Positions 44,086 through 57,469 are shown, numbered from the stretch's first letter. The stretch is 64,000 nt of DNA from Magnolia sinica (GCF_029962835.1 NC_080579.1:82849959-82913958); one strand, 5' to 3'. The notes: a model not told the origin generated them from the letters alone. Numbers and translations are program-made.

Positions 44086-45955
44086 TGTCATGCCCCAAAC
44101 CTGAAAATTGGATTTAAAGGAATCCCAATTGCCGAATCCGGTGCTGACAACCTCCGCAGTACCCCATTCTCGGCTCCTAGCGTCCAGACGCCAGATTCCG
44201 ATCCTGGGATTGTACAAAGAGAATTTTTTTTAATGTACATTTAACTCGTAATAAGCATAACCACAAGATCACCCAATTCACAAAGGCAACATCAATAACA
44301 CATATCCACTAATATAATCATTTGAGTACAATGCTGAAAGGAAAATACATAAATCGAAAATCAAGCTCCAGAAGACCGCTGCACGCTCTAAGCTCAACAA
44401 TGCTACAACCTAACATCTCCTGCACGCATCTATCGTGCATAAGCTTATAGAAAGCTTAGAGGGTGGTGTAAGTGTGTGCACAAGATAAGTGTCAAGTATT
44501 CGATACAATGCCATCATCATACAGTACCAGAAATACGGGTAATCCATAAATCGTACAATATCGAAATAAACAGATATACAGACAAGATCATGAATTATCA
44601 GAGTAAGCAGAAGTACTGACAAGAGCAGGAATTATCAGAGTAAACATAAATACTGACAAGATCATAAATCATATGATAATAGAGTAAGCGAAAATACGGA
44701 CAAGTCCATGAGTCAATCAATATCAGAATACACGATATAAGACAACTATGCAAATGAGGAGTCATAAAGAGCGAAATATCAAATGTCGAAGATGCGATGC
44801 AATATGCAATTCCTGATGAGTTCACGAATAGCGTCAGTCATATCTAGACCATAACCCAAAATGTCATATGCCATAAATGTAATGCAATATGCGGTGCAAA
44901 TGGAACGACTATGCTGGAGTGTGAAGTCAGGATGATAATACGTAGTATCACAGGCTATGGGGTCCATCACAAGGGACTTCTATCCAAACTAGTCCCATAC
45001 CTAAATTTGGATAGTCAGACCCAATGTGGTAAACTCCTGATTTCAAGTTAGTCGCGCACCCTAACCGAAATCCTGGCCATTGCGAGGGCACACGTAACAA
45101 ATAGTTGCGCACCACCGGCCCGAGTGGATAGTGAATGATGAATGAATGAATAAGTCTACAACTCCTACTCACTAAGTCCACAAATCAGTATAGTTCCTCT
45201 CTGGGATCACCACTATGGTCTATTACACTCTACGCTAGTTTGTCGCCCCTATCCAAGGGCACAACTGGGTAAGTGGAAGAGACCTCACTATCCGCCTGCC
45301 AATATCGGGCCCAGCTCGTCAATAACGAACTCATTCCTTAAGCTGGTCAAACTCAACATAGACATTGCCCCCTCACTCAGGCGGGTAAGGTCACACCCCT
45401 TCCCAACTGACCACGACACAGTGGGAAACGTGACCTACTGGTATACGGCCCTCATGCGCTCATATATCCACTCAGTCTCAACATTGGGGCGTCTCCTGGC
45501 CACTGAGGTTTAGGGATTTTCACCCAGGAACATCTATGGCGCCCGTATGCTATAACCAAATATTTTTGGTGTCCCATTTGGTCATCCACGATATGCCTGT
45601 GGAGGCTACGGTTCTGATGTCACTAGGGCATACAGTAATTATAATGTGAGATACATGAGTCATACAATCCACTCATGCATTAATCCTGCGCATACCGCGT
45701 GCTCAAGTGAGATAACTTCCGCCTATCAGGGAGTATCATAACGACATACTTAATGACATATGCAATGATCAATCACATCTCATAACCAACATGCAGATGA
45801 TGCGTATGGGCATGTATCATGATGTTATGTTGTCACATACTTATAACTGGTATCAACAACTGGTATCGACAATCGACCTCGACAATGTGGACATTTAACC
45901 AACATTGCCCCCAAGGAATGGCCCACATAGAGCCAAACATATAATGGACCCACGA
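44086..45955 (-). mobile_element. Solo LTR-A, left part
   Basis: Starts TGTCATGCCCCAAACC, the end type of the Tekay/Del LTR at 5779, and resembles the start of LTR-B. It is interrupted after CACGA (45951-45955) by LTR-B and resumes at 50105. No internal element sequence accompanies it, so it is a solo LTR formed by recombination between two LTRs. Confidence 0.88.
45951..45955. repeat. TSD of LTR-B, left copy (CACGA)
   Basis: Perfect match to 50100-50104, directly before the TGTCACGCC start of LTR-B. Confidence 0.92.
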
Positions 45956-48900
45956 TGTCACGCCCCAAACCCAGAAATCGGATTCATAGGAATCCCGATT
46001 GCCGAATCTGGTGCCGACAGCCTCCGTAGTACCCCATTCTCGGATCCTAGCGTTCACACGCCAGATTCCGATCCTGGGATCCTACAAGGAGGATTTTTTT
46101 TTATTTTTTTATTTTTTTTTTGCCAATGTACATTTATCTCGTAATAAGCATAACCACAAGTATACCCAAATCATAAAGGCAACATCATCATCATCACATA
46201 TCCACTAATATAATCATTTGAATACAATGCTGAAGGGAAATACATATATCGAAATCAAAGCTCCAGAATACAACTGCACGCTCCAAGCTCAACGCTGCTG
46301 CAACCTAAAAACACCTGCACGCATCTATCGTGCATAAGCTTATAGAAAGCTTAGAGGGTGGTGTAAGTATGTGCATAAGGTAGGTGCCAGGTATTCAATA
46401 CAATGCCATGGTCATTCAATGCCGAAAATACCGGTAATCCATAAATCATACAGTATCGAAATAAGCAGAGATATTGATAAGATCATGAATTATCAGAGTA
46501 AACAGAACTACGGACAAGTCCATGAGTCAATTAATGTCAGAATACGTAATATAAAACAACTTATGCAAATGAGGAATAGATAGCCAAATATCAGATGCAA
46601 AGGATGCAATACAATATACATTCCTGATGAGTAACACAAATAACGTCAACTGTACCATATGCCGCGGATGTAATGCAACATGCAGTGCAAATGGAATGAT
46701 CATGCTGGAGTGTGAAGTCGGGATGATAATACGTATTATCGCAGGCTATGGGGTCCATCACAAGGGACTTCTATCCAAACCAGTCCCATACCTAAATTTG
46801 GATAGTCAGACTCAATGTGGTAGACTCCTGATCTCAGGTTAGTCACGCGCCCCAACCGAAATCCTGGCCATTGCGAAGGCACACGTAACAAATAGTTGTG
46901 TACCACCAACCCGAGTGGGTAGTGAATGAATGAATGTATGAATGAGTATGCAACTCCTGCTCACTAAATCCACATATCAGTACAGTTCATCTCTGGGATC
47001 ATCACCGGGGTTTAGTACACTCCAAATGGCACTGTCTCTCTCCTAGCAGCACAGTCCAAGTGAGCGTAAGAAACCTCACTATCCGCCTGGCCAATAGTCT
47101 GTCAATACCTATCCGGCACGTCGATAGCGGACCCATTCACGAGCTGGTCAAACTCAGCCTAGTAATGCCCCCTACCCTCGGGCGGGTAAGGCTACACCCC
47201 CTCCCAACCGACCACGATACAGTGGGAGACGCGGCCTCCTGGTATTCGGCACTCGAGCGCTCATGTATCCACTCGGTCTCGTCGTTGGGGCGTCTCCTGG
47301 CCTCGGAGGTTTAGGGATTTTCACCCAGGGACATCTATGGCGCCCGTATGCTAGAACCAAACATTTTCGGTGTCCCATTTGGTCATCCGTGATATGCCTG
47401 TGGAGGCTACGGCCCTGGTGTCGCTAGGGCGTACAGTAATCATAATGCGAGATGCATGTGTCATACAATCCAGTCATGCATCAATCGTGCGCATACCATG
47501 CACTCATGTGAGATAACCTCCGCCTATTAGGGAGTCTTATAACAACCTACTTAATGACATATACAATGATCAACCACATCTCATAACAAACATGCAGATG
47601 ATGCGTATGGGCATATATCATGATGCTAAGCTATCACATACTCATAATCGGTATCAACAACCGGCATCGACAATCGACTTCGACCATGTGGGCATTTTAA
47701 CCAACATCGCCCCCAAGGAATGGCCCATATAGAGCCAAACGTATAATGGGCCCACGGCCTCACACAAAGGCTTGATATACAACACAGTGGGCCTTACTCA
47801 AGGGCCACATATACACAACAGGCGGGCCCTGCTCATGGGCCTCAAATACACGACATGTGGGCCCTACACATGGGTCTCGAATACCTCGAATGGGCCATGC
47901 ATCATGGGCTATGAATACATCACGATGAGCCTTTCTCATAGGCCTAACATACATCGTAATGGGCTCCATAGCCTGGTCCTCAAATGCATCCCAATGGGCC
48001 TCATCGCATAGGCCTCATGTACATCATATTAGGCCTTAAACATGGCCTGCATGCACATCACAACGGTCCTCCAATACGGGCCGCATATACATCGCATTGG
48101 GCCTCAACAATCGGTCTCGATATTCGGCCTTAATAATCGGTACCGATAATCAACATCTATAATCAATACTGACAATCAGCATCGATAATCGACACCGACA
48201 ACCAACATATATAAATAAAGTGGGGTCCATAGATAGACGACCAATCAACAATAATGTAAATATTAGCTCTCGACCGTGGTTACATCGATCCGATAGCACA
48301 GAGCCATCTGTCTAAGGCAAATGGGGCCCACTTATTTGGGTTAACCCACGAAGAGAATGGGCCTAACAAGGCCTAAGGGAAGGTTACAATGAGGACATCT
48401 AACCGTCATTGCCCATCAATGTGGATATTCAACCAACATTGCTCTCAAGTAGTGGCCCATGTAGAGTCAAACATAAGGTGGGTCCAAATATCTAACAGGT
48501 GGCCTCAAGTAATCGTCACAGGTGGCCTTACACATGCAGCACGTAGGCCTACACATCACGGTGGGTCAATACATTGGGCTGCACCATTAGCCTAATATGC
48601 ACATCACGGTGGGGCCGCATTAATGAGCCGCACTAATGGGCCTTATACACATCAAGTCGGGCCTCGATAACTGGGCTGGAAACATGTCATAATGGGACAC
48701 GACATATGGGCCGAAAATACATCTCTATGGCCTTACCAAATGGGCCATAAACACATCCTAATGTGCCTCAACCATGGGCCTCTAACATATCATAACAGGC
48801 CCTGCATCAGTGGGCCGCACTAATGGGGCTCATGCACATTAAGTGGGTTGCGTCCATGGGCCGCACGAATGGGCCTTATATACATCAAACGGTCTGTAAT

Positions 48901-50099
48901 ACATGGATCAAAAATATATCTCAATGGGCCTCACTATATGGGCCATAACTCATCACGTCGGGCCTTGCCCATGGATCTCGAATACATCACAATGGGCCAC
49001 AACCTAGGGTTTCGAATACACAATAGGTGGGCCCTACACATGGGCCTATATACTTCACAGATAGGCCCTACACATGGTCTTCAAATATACATCATGATGG
49101 GGCTCATGGATGGACCGCACCAATGGGCCTCAATTGGGCTTGGACCATACCACCAATCATTTAAATGGTTGTAGGTGTAACATGTGTATTACTGTACACT
49201 GATATTCCATGGGGCACATGGCCCACTAATGATGATCAGCACTGTTCAAACATTGACCAGGTAAATCAGCACCATCCAAACGTTGTCCCTGAAAATCAAC
49301 ACCGTCCAAATATTGTCCAGTACCGTCCAGCACCATCTGGACGGTATGGATGGAATAAACACATCATGGTGGGGTACATCCGGGTGGGCCACACGGCCAC
49401 ATCATCACACCAACATATTGAAAGAGAGAGGGAGAGAGAGAGAGGAAGAGAGAGAGAGGCACCCACATTAGATCTTGGACTTCTTTCTTCCGCCAACGCG
49501 ATCTAGAGCTCCAAAGGACAAACTTCAACGGTTGAGATTGTTTTTGGAGGGTGAGGATGAGAGATAGGAAGGTGGGTCACACTAAGTTTTCTCTCATGGA
49601 GGTGGACGTTAGCTCTCTCATGGGTTGCTTAGAATGGAGTGAAGTGAGAGAGAGAGAGAGAGAAAGAAGTGATGTAAAGGAGTAATGAGAGAGAGAGATG
49701 GTGAGGTGATGGAAATTAATAGGTTTGACTTATGGGGAAAAGGGAAGGTAAGGTGGTAGGGTAGGGTGATGTCACCCCTATGGTGACATCATAGTAATTA
49801 ATGTTTCTAGGGAAGTACAACAATAGGGATAGGTGGGTCCCACAATCAAGCGGTCAACGACCTAGATAATGCACGGGCCGAATCTCATAATCTGAGCGTC
49901 GCATTGACGCACAAGACGCGTCGTCGGAACCGTGGTGACAGCGCGGTCGCAATGACATAGGTCTCATTTTGAGTCGGCTTGGGTTTATAGGATGTAACTC
50001 AAGAGCGTGCGCCAATGCTATCTACGCGTCACGGGTCATCGGAATTCGACTGGGAGGACCGCGGAAGTTTATGGTACGGGCTGGGATACGGGTCTTACA
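45956..50099 (-). mobile_element. Solo LTR-B (4144 bp) nested in LTR-A
   Basis: Starts TGTCACGCCCC and ends GGGTCTTACA, with perfect CACGA target duplications on both sides. It is related to LTR-A (same opening 1.8 kb order) and more distantly to the LTRs at 5779 and 14694. It includes TGGGCC phrase blocks (47760-48060 and 48480-49140), a GA tract (about 49420-49460) and purine-rich simple sequence near the right end. No coding content. Confidence 0.92.
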
Positions 50100-50104
50100 C
50101 ACGA
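50100..50104. repeat. TSD of LTR-B, right copy (CACGA)
   Basis: Directly after GGGTCTTACA; partner of 45951-45955. Confidence 0.92.
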
Positions 50105-53100
50105 GCTCACACAAAGGCCTGATATACAACACGGTGGGCCTTACTCAAGGGACACATATACACAACAGGCGGGCCCTGCTCATGGGCCTCAAATACATGA
50201 CATGTGGGCCCTACACATGGGTTTCGAACACATCGAATGGGTCATGCATCATGGGCCATGAATACATCACAATGGGCCTTTCTCATGGGCCTAACATACA
50301 TCATAATGGGCACCATAGCCTGGTCCTCAAATGCATCACAATGGGCCTCAACTATGGGTCGCATATACATCATATAGGTCTCGACAATCGGCCTCGACAA
50401 TTGAAATCGACCTCGACAATTGAAATCAACATTTGGAATCGGCCTCGATACTCGGCCTCGATAATCAGAATCGATAAATCAGTCACGACAATCGGGATCG
50501 ATCGATAATCAGAGTCGGCAAATCGGTCACGACAATCGGATCGATCGATAATCAAAATCGGCAAATCAGTCACGACAATCGGGATCGGTCGATAATCAGA
50601 ATCAGCAAATCATCACGGCAATCAGATCGATCGATAATCAGAATCGGCAATTCGATCATGACAATCAGGATCGATCGATAATCAGAATCAGCAAATCAGT
50701 CACGGCAATCAGATCGATCGATAATCAGAATTGGCAAATCGGTCAAGATAATCAGAATCAGTAATCGGCCTCGATCGATAATCAGCCTCGATCGGTATTC
50801 GGCAATCAGCTAAGACAAATCAACATATAAACAAGCAGGGTCCATGATGAACAGTTGATCAACCATAATGTAAAGATTGGCCCTCAGCCGTGGTTATATC
50901 AAATCCAATAGTACGGAGCCATCTGACTATGAGAATGGGGCCCACTAATAGGGTTAACCCACTAAGAGAATGATGAGAATGGGCCTAACAAGGCCTAAGG
51001 AAATGTCACAATGTGGACATCTAACCATCATTGCCCAACAATGCGGACATCTAACTAACATTACTCCCAAGTAGTGGCCCACATAGAGCCAAACATAAAG
51101 TGGGCCCGTGGCCTCACACAAAGGCCTAATATACATCACATGGGCCGCACCAGTGGGCCTCATATATATCAACTAGGCTACATCAATGGTTGCACTAATG
51201 GGCCTTATATTCATTAAGTGGATCGCATTAATGTGCCTCATATACACAACAGGTGGGTCCTTCACATGGGTCTCAAATACGTAACATGTGGGCCCCATAC
51301 ATAGGTCTCATATGCATCAAATGGACCACACCAACGGGCCTAATACATTTCACAATGGGCCGCACGATATGGGCCTAATACACATCAAGTGGGTTGCATC
51401 AATGGGCCGCACTACTGGGCCTTAGATTCAAGCAGGTGGGCCCTATCATATGGGTCTTAAATACAAGGCAGGTGGGCCTATCATATGGGCCTCAAAATAC
51501 AAGGCAAGTGGGCTCTGTCACATGTGTCAAAATATAAACAGATGGGCCCGCGCATGGGCCATAAGTATATCATGATGGGCCTCATAGATAGGCCGCAACA
51601 ATGGGCCTCAAGTGAGTTTAGACTACACCAAAATTCATTTCAATAATTATAGGGGTATCATGTGTATTACAGTACATAATTATAGGGGTACATGGTTCAC
51701 CAATGTGATCAACTCTGTCCAAACATTTCCCAAGTAAATTAGCACCACCCAAACATTGTCTATGTAAATCAGCCCTGCCAAACACTGCATAGTACTGTCC
51801 AATACAATCTGGACGGTGTGGATGAAATAAATACATTGTGGTGGTCTCATGCTGGTAAAACAGATGAATGGCTTGTATAAAAGAAAATCAAAGATGGGTC
51901 CACCGAATAAATCGTCCAGATGGGCAGCTGAACACATAACTCAAGGTGGGGTCCACGTCACCTGGATTAGACGACATGGATGAAACACATGCAGCGTGGT
52001 GGTCCACACACCACCGTCCAAACGTTGTCCAACACCGTCTAGACAGTCTGGACGGTGTGGATGAAACAAATATATCAGTGGTGGTGTCCACCATCAAACA
52101 ATAGACGGTGTGGAATATCATATATATCATGGTGTGTCGACGGAACTTGCTGACGTCCTACACCAGCAATTGCACTAACCAATCTGTCCTACCAGTGGGT
52201 CCCACCAGATGTAATGGAGTATAACATAATATTATTTGTTATATTTTGTTATTATTATAATTATTATAATTATTATTATTATTATTATTATTATCATCAT
52301 CATCAAAGAGAGCTGCAACGTCCAGCATCCAAATGGACGGCTGACAGAAATACATGCATCAAGGTGGCCTGCCGTCCCAGCTCTGCTGGACGGACGGCTT
52401 GGTATAGGGCACATACGACTGATAGGTCCCAGGCGGGCCCACCATAATGTCTGTTTTCCATCTAATCTATTGGTAGGGTCACCCCGACCTGGATGAAAAT
52501 GAAAAAAAATAAATTTGACATAATCCAAAACTGCTGGACGCCCAAATGGGGTTTCAATGGAAAACGTTCAATCAACACTGTTTCCTGCGATGTGGGCCAC
52601 CTGAACACCATATATGGCTGATTTTTGGGGTGGCCAGCTGCCTTGAGGGGGGCCCACGAAATGTAAGGTGTTGATGTTCCACATACATCATGGTGGGGCC
52701 ATGGCTGGGGCCCACGTCCCAGCGTTAGATGTAACAGGACGTCCTGGCATCCTCTGACTGTTGGCAGCAGCAGCAACAGACGCTGCCTTGTTTGCTGTTT
52801 TTTTTTTTCCGAGGATTTCTCAGGTGGGCTAACATCAGGTGAATCCACTCCATTCACTGGCTCCTAGGGCTCAAGACAAGCCAGACAAGCCTCATATTGA
52901 TATGTTTCGATGTGTAGAAAGGTCAGAGTGAATTTTTTTAACAGTGAAACTCACTGTTTTCCATGCTATGGCCCGTCAGGGGATCAGATTGGCTTCATTT
53001 TTGGTCTTCACGCCTAAAATGATCTAGGGAATGGGATGGACTGCGTGGATTTGATCAATACATCTAGGTGGTGCCTGCATGAGTACCCCACTCAAAAAAG

Positions 53101-54071
53101 GCTAAAGTAATGACAGTTTTTATTTTTATTGCAGTGGCTACCTGTCCACACTTCAGGCCAGGTCTAGCTTCCAGGGACGCTAGACTATACATTTCATCAG
53201 GATGGGTCCCACGTGTGGGGACCACGGCTGGTGGGTCCCACATGGACGGGCCCACTTGACTTGGATCAATTTGATGCTTATGTTTTCCCATCACCAAAGG
53301 GTATGGTCCACATGACTTGGATAGTTTGGTTAAGGCATATATCAAGGTGGGGTCCATCCGAGTGGGCCACACATCACACAAAAATGAAAGAGAGAGAGAG
53401 AGAGAAGCACCCACCTTTGATCTCTTATTCCTTCTTCCGCCAACGTGATCTAGAGCTCCAAAGGACAAACTTTTGCGGTTGAGATTGTTTTTGGAGGGTG
53501 GGGATGAGAGATAGGAAGTGGGCCACACAAAGCCTCTCATGGAGTTTTTTTTTGCTTGGACGAGGGTTGCTCCCATGGGAGTTTCTTGGAATGATGAGAG
53601 AGAAAATGGGAGGGAAAGAAGTGGTGAGGTGGAATGATGGGATGAGAGGGATGGTGAGTGATGGGTGATGGTTTTTGTTGACTTTTGGGTGGAAAGAGGA
53701 ATGGGTGTCATTCCTTGTTGGTGAAAAAGGGATGGATAGGTAAGATTGTGTACTTACTTTCATTAATGGATTAATGTGATGTTTAGGATATAGATTCTCT
53801 TGGAGATTGCGACGCGTGGTGTTTTCCTCTGACTAAACGCAAGCTTACATCTCTTGGCCTGGGTACCGCATCAGCGTGTAAGACACGGCATCGGAACCGC
53901 GACGACAGCGCGGTCGTAATGGTACAAGTTTCGATTCGAACCGACTCCAGTATGCGGGACCTGGTTTAGGATCGCGCGCAAACGTCGGATACGGGTCGAT
54001 GGTTGCTGAAATTCGACCGAAAGGACCGAGGAAGCCAACGGAACGGTACGGACTAGGACACGGGTCTTACA
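50105..54071 (-). mobile_element. Solo LTR-A, right part
   Basis: Continues LTR-A with GCTCACACAAAGGCC, the sequence that follows the same point inside LTR-B at about 47760, and ends GGGTCTTACA at 54071. It contains the 43-bp tandem array, TGGGCC phrase blocks and a GGGCCCACC block at 52436-52700 shared with the 5779 LTR family. An AT/CAT microsatellite lies at 52250-52305 and a GA tract at about 53388-53404. Total LTR-A length without LTR-B is about 5.8 kb. Confidence 0.88.
50461..50763. repeat. 43-bp tandem array in LTR-A (about 7 units)
   Basis: Units start at 50461, 50505, 50548, 50592, 50634, 50678 and 50721, with lengths 42-44 bp. Each begins ATAATCARAATCRGCAAAT and ends near GGATCGATCG. 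The last unit is degraded. LTR-B has only a short, disordered stretch of similar words (about 48100-48210), so the array expanded in the LTR-A lineage. Confidence 0.92.
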
Positions 54072-54450
54072 CCTGCTTCGAGGAGCTTTCTGACTTCCTC
54101 CCCAATGATGGAGTAGTATTTTGGTTCGAACGCCTGTCGCTTCTGGCTGACTGGTTGGCGGTCGAAGTCAACATTTAGTTTGTGGATCATCTCCTTCGGA
54201 TTAATGCTAGGCATATCCCGACAGGACTATGCAAATACATCGTCATGTCATTGGAGGAGGTCCATGATCTCATCCCGCAAAGCAGGAGCTAGTGATGAGC
54301 CGATTTGAACCGTTTGGGTCGGGTCGGCTTCACTAAGGGGAATGTTTATGAGATCTTCTATTGGAGATCCTCTCTTGACCGACTCTTCCCAAGGATCGAG
54401 GGAAGTGATATCCATCACTGGGTGTTGCATCTTCAAAGCCATGGAGTAGA
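54072..54450 (-). pseudogene. pol: Tat RT N-terminal part and PR-RT linker
   Basis: The minus frames give the linker 'MPPYNEIFDRARGRASQG...' (from 54526) and then an RT lead with a 'MIHKLNVD' segment and an 'EEVRKLLEA' end at the LTR-A junction. The protein continues at 44085 on the other side of the nested LTRs. Confidence 0.75.
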
Positions 54451-54846
54451 CTAGCGAGCTTCCTGTTGGTCTCCCCTGACTTGCCCGACCTCGTGCTCGG
54501 TCGAAAATTTCATTATAAGGTGGCATGTTGATACCACTACTCGTAAAGTGTTGAGAGAGGGTCGTCCAAGGATAATGTTATAGACGGAAGGGTAGTCGAC
54601 TACAAGAAAGTCGATCATCATCGTCGTCTGATTTAGTCCTTCTCCTGCAATGACTGGGAGGAGTATGGATCCTTCGGACATAACCTCGTCCCTTGCGAAC
54701 CTGAGCAGAGGAGTTTTGATGGGTCGAAGTCGAGATCTTCCAACCTCCATCTTGTCGAAGGCATCGACAAAGAGGATATCAGCCAAGATGTCGGTGTCCA
54801 CTAAGATCTGAAACACTTTGTGGTTAGTTATAGTCATGGCCACCAC
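54451..54846 (-). pseudogene. pol: Tat protease (retropepsin-like), DTG changed to DTD
   Basis: An open 131-residue frame with 'ILVDTDILADILFVDAFDKM' near residue 15, then 'GSILLPVIAG', 'MMIDFLVVDYPSVYNIILGRPSLN' and 'VVSTCHLIMKFSTEHEVGQVRGDQ', the standard order of Tat protease. The active-site triplet (54790-54798) reads DTD where DTG is required, so cleavage activity would be lost even if the frame were expressed. It lies between gag and RT. Confidence 0.88.
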
Positions 54847-54849
54847 TAG

Positions 54850-55570
54850 TGCATCGTCATGAGGGTGGTGGACATCTCGAGCGTCCTCCTCATTGAATGT
54901 CAGTTCGCAGGGAGTTACCCTCTGTTCCTTTAGAGGTCAAGATGTTTCGTGGATTTGATGTTTAGAGCTGTTATGGATGATGCCCTGAGTATGAGCTTTG
55001 CACACTCGATTCAAATGTCCTCCTCCTGCAGGCCCACCAAAGATGGTGTGAATCTCTCCTGTAGCCTCCTTGTTGTTACCATTGCTGAGTTGCTCATTCT
55101 CTTGACCTGTTCGTTCTTCCCTCCTGCTGACATATTCCTGTAGGTGTCCGTCGCAAATGAGGGCTTCGATTTCTTCCTTAAGGTCGAAGCAGTCGCTGGT
55201 GGAATGGTTGTGGTTGTGGTGGAAATGGTGGTACTTTCGTCTGTCCCACTTTTCAACATCGTTCTTCATCCTGTTCGGCCATTTCAGGAGCCGCTTGTCC
55301 CGAACTTCCATGAGGACCTGCTCCGGCATCGCATTGAATGGAGTGTAAGAGCTGAACCTACTCTCGAGTGTAAGAGCTGAACCTACTCTCGGGTCGTCTG
55401 CTCGGACACTGACCTCTGGCTGAATCATCGTCTCTTCTCCACTAGTTGCTGGAAGCCGACGCCTGTTCTTTCTTAGGTTGTTTCTCCTTAGTTAAGCTTC
55501 CCTTGTTTCAAGTAGCTTTTCATGGACTAAAAATTTCGTCGACGTTGGAGTATTTTTAAGCTCGATTGAG
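54850..55570 (-). pseudogene. gag: Tat gag, C-terminal part
   Basis: The frame 55428-54937 has 'RFSSYTPFNAMPEQVLMEV', 'LLKWPNRMKN' and 'KYHHFHHNHNHSTSDCFDLKEEIEALICDGHLQEYV', the conserved C-terminal gag segment of Tat elements with His/Cys residues. Weaker homology ('DLLNRA', 'KYSNVDEIFS') continues to about 55570 through stops. The N-terminal half of gag is not recognised further right. Confidence 0.8.
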
Positions 55571-56210
55571 GAGATCTTATCTATTTTTACCCATAACAAT
55601 ATCAACTGAACCATTGGTACAAATTGTCCTATTTTGCAAATTGAAAGCCCAAATGATACTGTACAACCCTTTGGCCCGAGCATTATATAATACTGATAAG
55701 GAAGTTCTCCAAAACTCCGCGTGGAGACCGACATTGTCAAATACATCCACGGACTTTATCAAGTACATCCTTTTAAATTAGTATCAGTTGAAAAAGACCA
55801 GAGAATTTCTCTCCATCAAGTCACATGCATAAAAAAACATAGTGCCCCGCCAACCGACGCGGAGTTGAAAAACATTCCACGGTGGTCGCTATCATCGCAT
55901 TTAACATGTTGCAAGCATGCCGTTTACTAGTTGCATCCCCTACACTGCACTAAATTCACTTCGGGCGCGTTCTACTAACTACATGTAATGCGCGTGCCAT
56001 TTAATAATTACACATTAACACAAGTCTTTTCTAGTCAATTATGGCAGTCTTTGCTAATCTTTCTTGGTCATATTTTCTGTTGGTACATGTACTTATTTGC
56101 TAGTTATTCATCTAAATCAATTTCCTAAGTTTGATATATAGATTGGAATTTTTTGAATGACCCACATATGTGGACTGCTGAATGATACAAATGGGTCATT
56201 TTCACTTGTC
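55571..56210. other. Unassigned sequence right of Tat gag
   Basis: The frame 55577-55768 (minus, 63 residues) may be a further decayed piece of gag, but I do not recognise it. AT-rich non-coding sequence follows. Confidence 0.35.
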
Positions 56211-56345
56211 GCCCAAAGTGTATGAAACCACATTTTGCAGCCGTAGATTGCTTTTTTCTGGTATTCATTCATTTTTGCCTGTGGCCCAAAGTCTATGAAA
56301 CCACATTTTGCAGCTGTATATTGCTTTCTTCTGGAATCAATTCTC
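56211..56345. repeat. Tandem duplication, 73-bp period
   Basis: GCCCAAAGT at 56211 and 56284 each continue with TATGAAACCACATTTTGCAG and TTGCTTTYTTCTGG. Two copies only. Confidence 0.85.
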
Positions 56346-56518
56346 TACCTAGGGAAAAAATATCCCTAACTGTTTATTAAAAAGAAAGTTTTTTAAACAA
56401 CTGAAAGATAGAACGCTAGGTTTTGAACCAAACTTTCCCAATTATTGTCATGGGTTATGTGACACTATAGTCATTGGATATGGGCCATGTTCGTTGATCT
56501 AAACAATTATATACTAAG

Positions 56519-56550
<32 letters not shown>

Positions 56551-56714
56551 AGAGATTTGGAGGAAGAGATGGAGAGAGAGGTAGAATACGCACATGCATG
56601 TTACATAGACAGAGAAGAAAATAGTGCGTGACCCATCCTCAGTGTTTCCCCTGTGCGGCCAGCTTGAGTTCCTCATTCAGTTAATTTTTGGAATGATATT
56701 CTAGCATTAGCCAA

Positions 56715-56808
<94 letters not shown>

Positions 56809-57430
56809 TCACATAGTTATTAAGACAAGACCCTAACAGAGCCTTTGTATCACGATCTCATACTTTGGGAGTGTAATTAAAGAAGATGAAACTTTGGTAC
56901 TAGCTGCACGCATTAAAAGAAGCAAAGGAAGCAGGTGTAATCTATGTAATCTCTTTTATAATAAAATATCAACTGTTCTATGTTAGGTAGCTATATTTTT
57001 AGGACGAAGTTATTTTTTTTTAAGCTAATGTTGTGAAGACTAATTGTAAGGCTAACTTTATAAATAGTAAAGAAATGTGAAGACTAATTGTAAAGCTATC
57101 GACTTTATATATAATAAAGAGAGGTAACGATGGTTGCTTGGAAACGTTCGAGGTTAGGAGTTTGAAAACCTGAACTTTGATACATGTATAAAGGGTAGGC
57201 ATGACACTGTAACATGGGGATGCAAAATTGCTCATGGCCCTCACCTATGGAAATTTCTGGGCAGAAGCTTTGTGGGGCCTATGGCGTTGTCTATGTGGCA
57301 TTCATTTCATTCATTAGTTTCGCACTTGTGTGAGTTTGAAAAAATAGGGTAAATAAAAAAATCAAGTGGGGAACACCTAGGAAATGATGGTTACTGCGCG
57401 TCTAGCATTAAAACCTTCGTGGGGCCACAT
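56346..57430. other. Unassigned, with microsatellites and a small duplication
   Basis: (CG)n(CA)n at about 56519-56551, (TA)n at about 56718-56750 running into (GA)n to about 56806. A 44-bp-period duplication starts at 57032 and 57076 (TGTGAAGACTAATTGTAA). No gene recognised. Confidence 0.6.
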
Positions 57431-57469
57431 TTTTTATTAGCATAGTATGTGTTTTCAGTTCATCCTCAG

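Larger units (their letters stand above)
37600..55570 (-). mobile_element. Tat-lineage Ty3/gypsy element, split by nested solo LTRs
   Basis: Gag, PR, RT, RH, an extra RNase H and IN read on the minus strand from right to left. An antisense gene lies between IN and the left end, which is characteristic of Tat elements. RT is interrupted at 44085/54072 by LTR-A with LTR-B inside it. The outer ends are uncertain: the left limit is set where gypsy element 2 stops and the right limit where gag homology fades. No LTR pair or TSD could be fixed. The catalytic residues of PR, RT and IN are changed. Confidence 0.85.

Noticed and set aside
50461..50763. CRISPR-like array
   Set aside because: Units are contiguous with no unique spacers, in a plant LTR; it is a minisatellite.
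55577..55768. 63-residue minus frame as a separate gene
   Set aside because: It borders decayed Tat gag and has no recognisable motif; more likely gag debris or chance.
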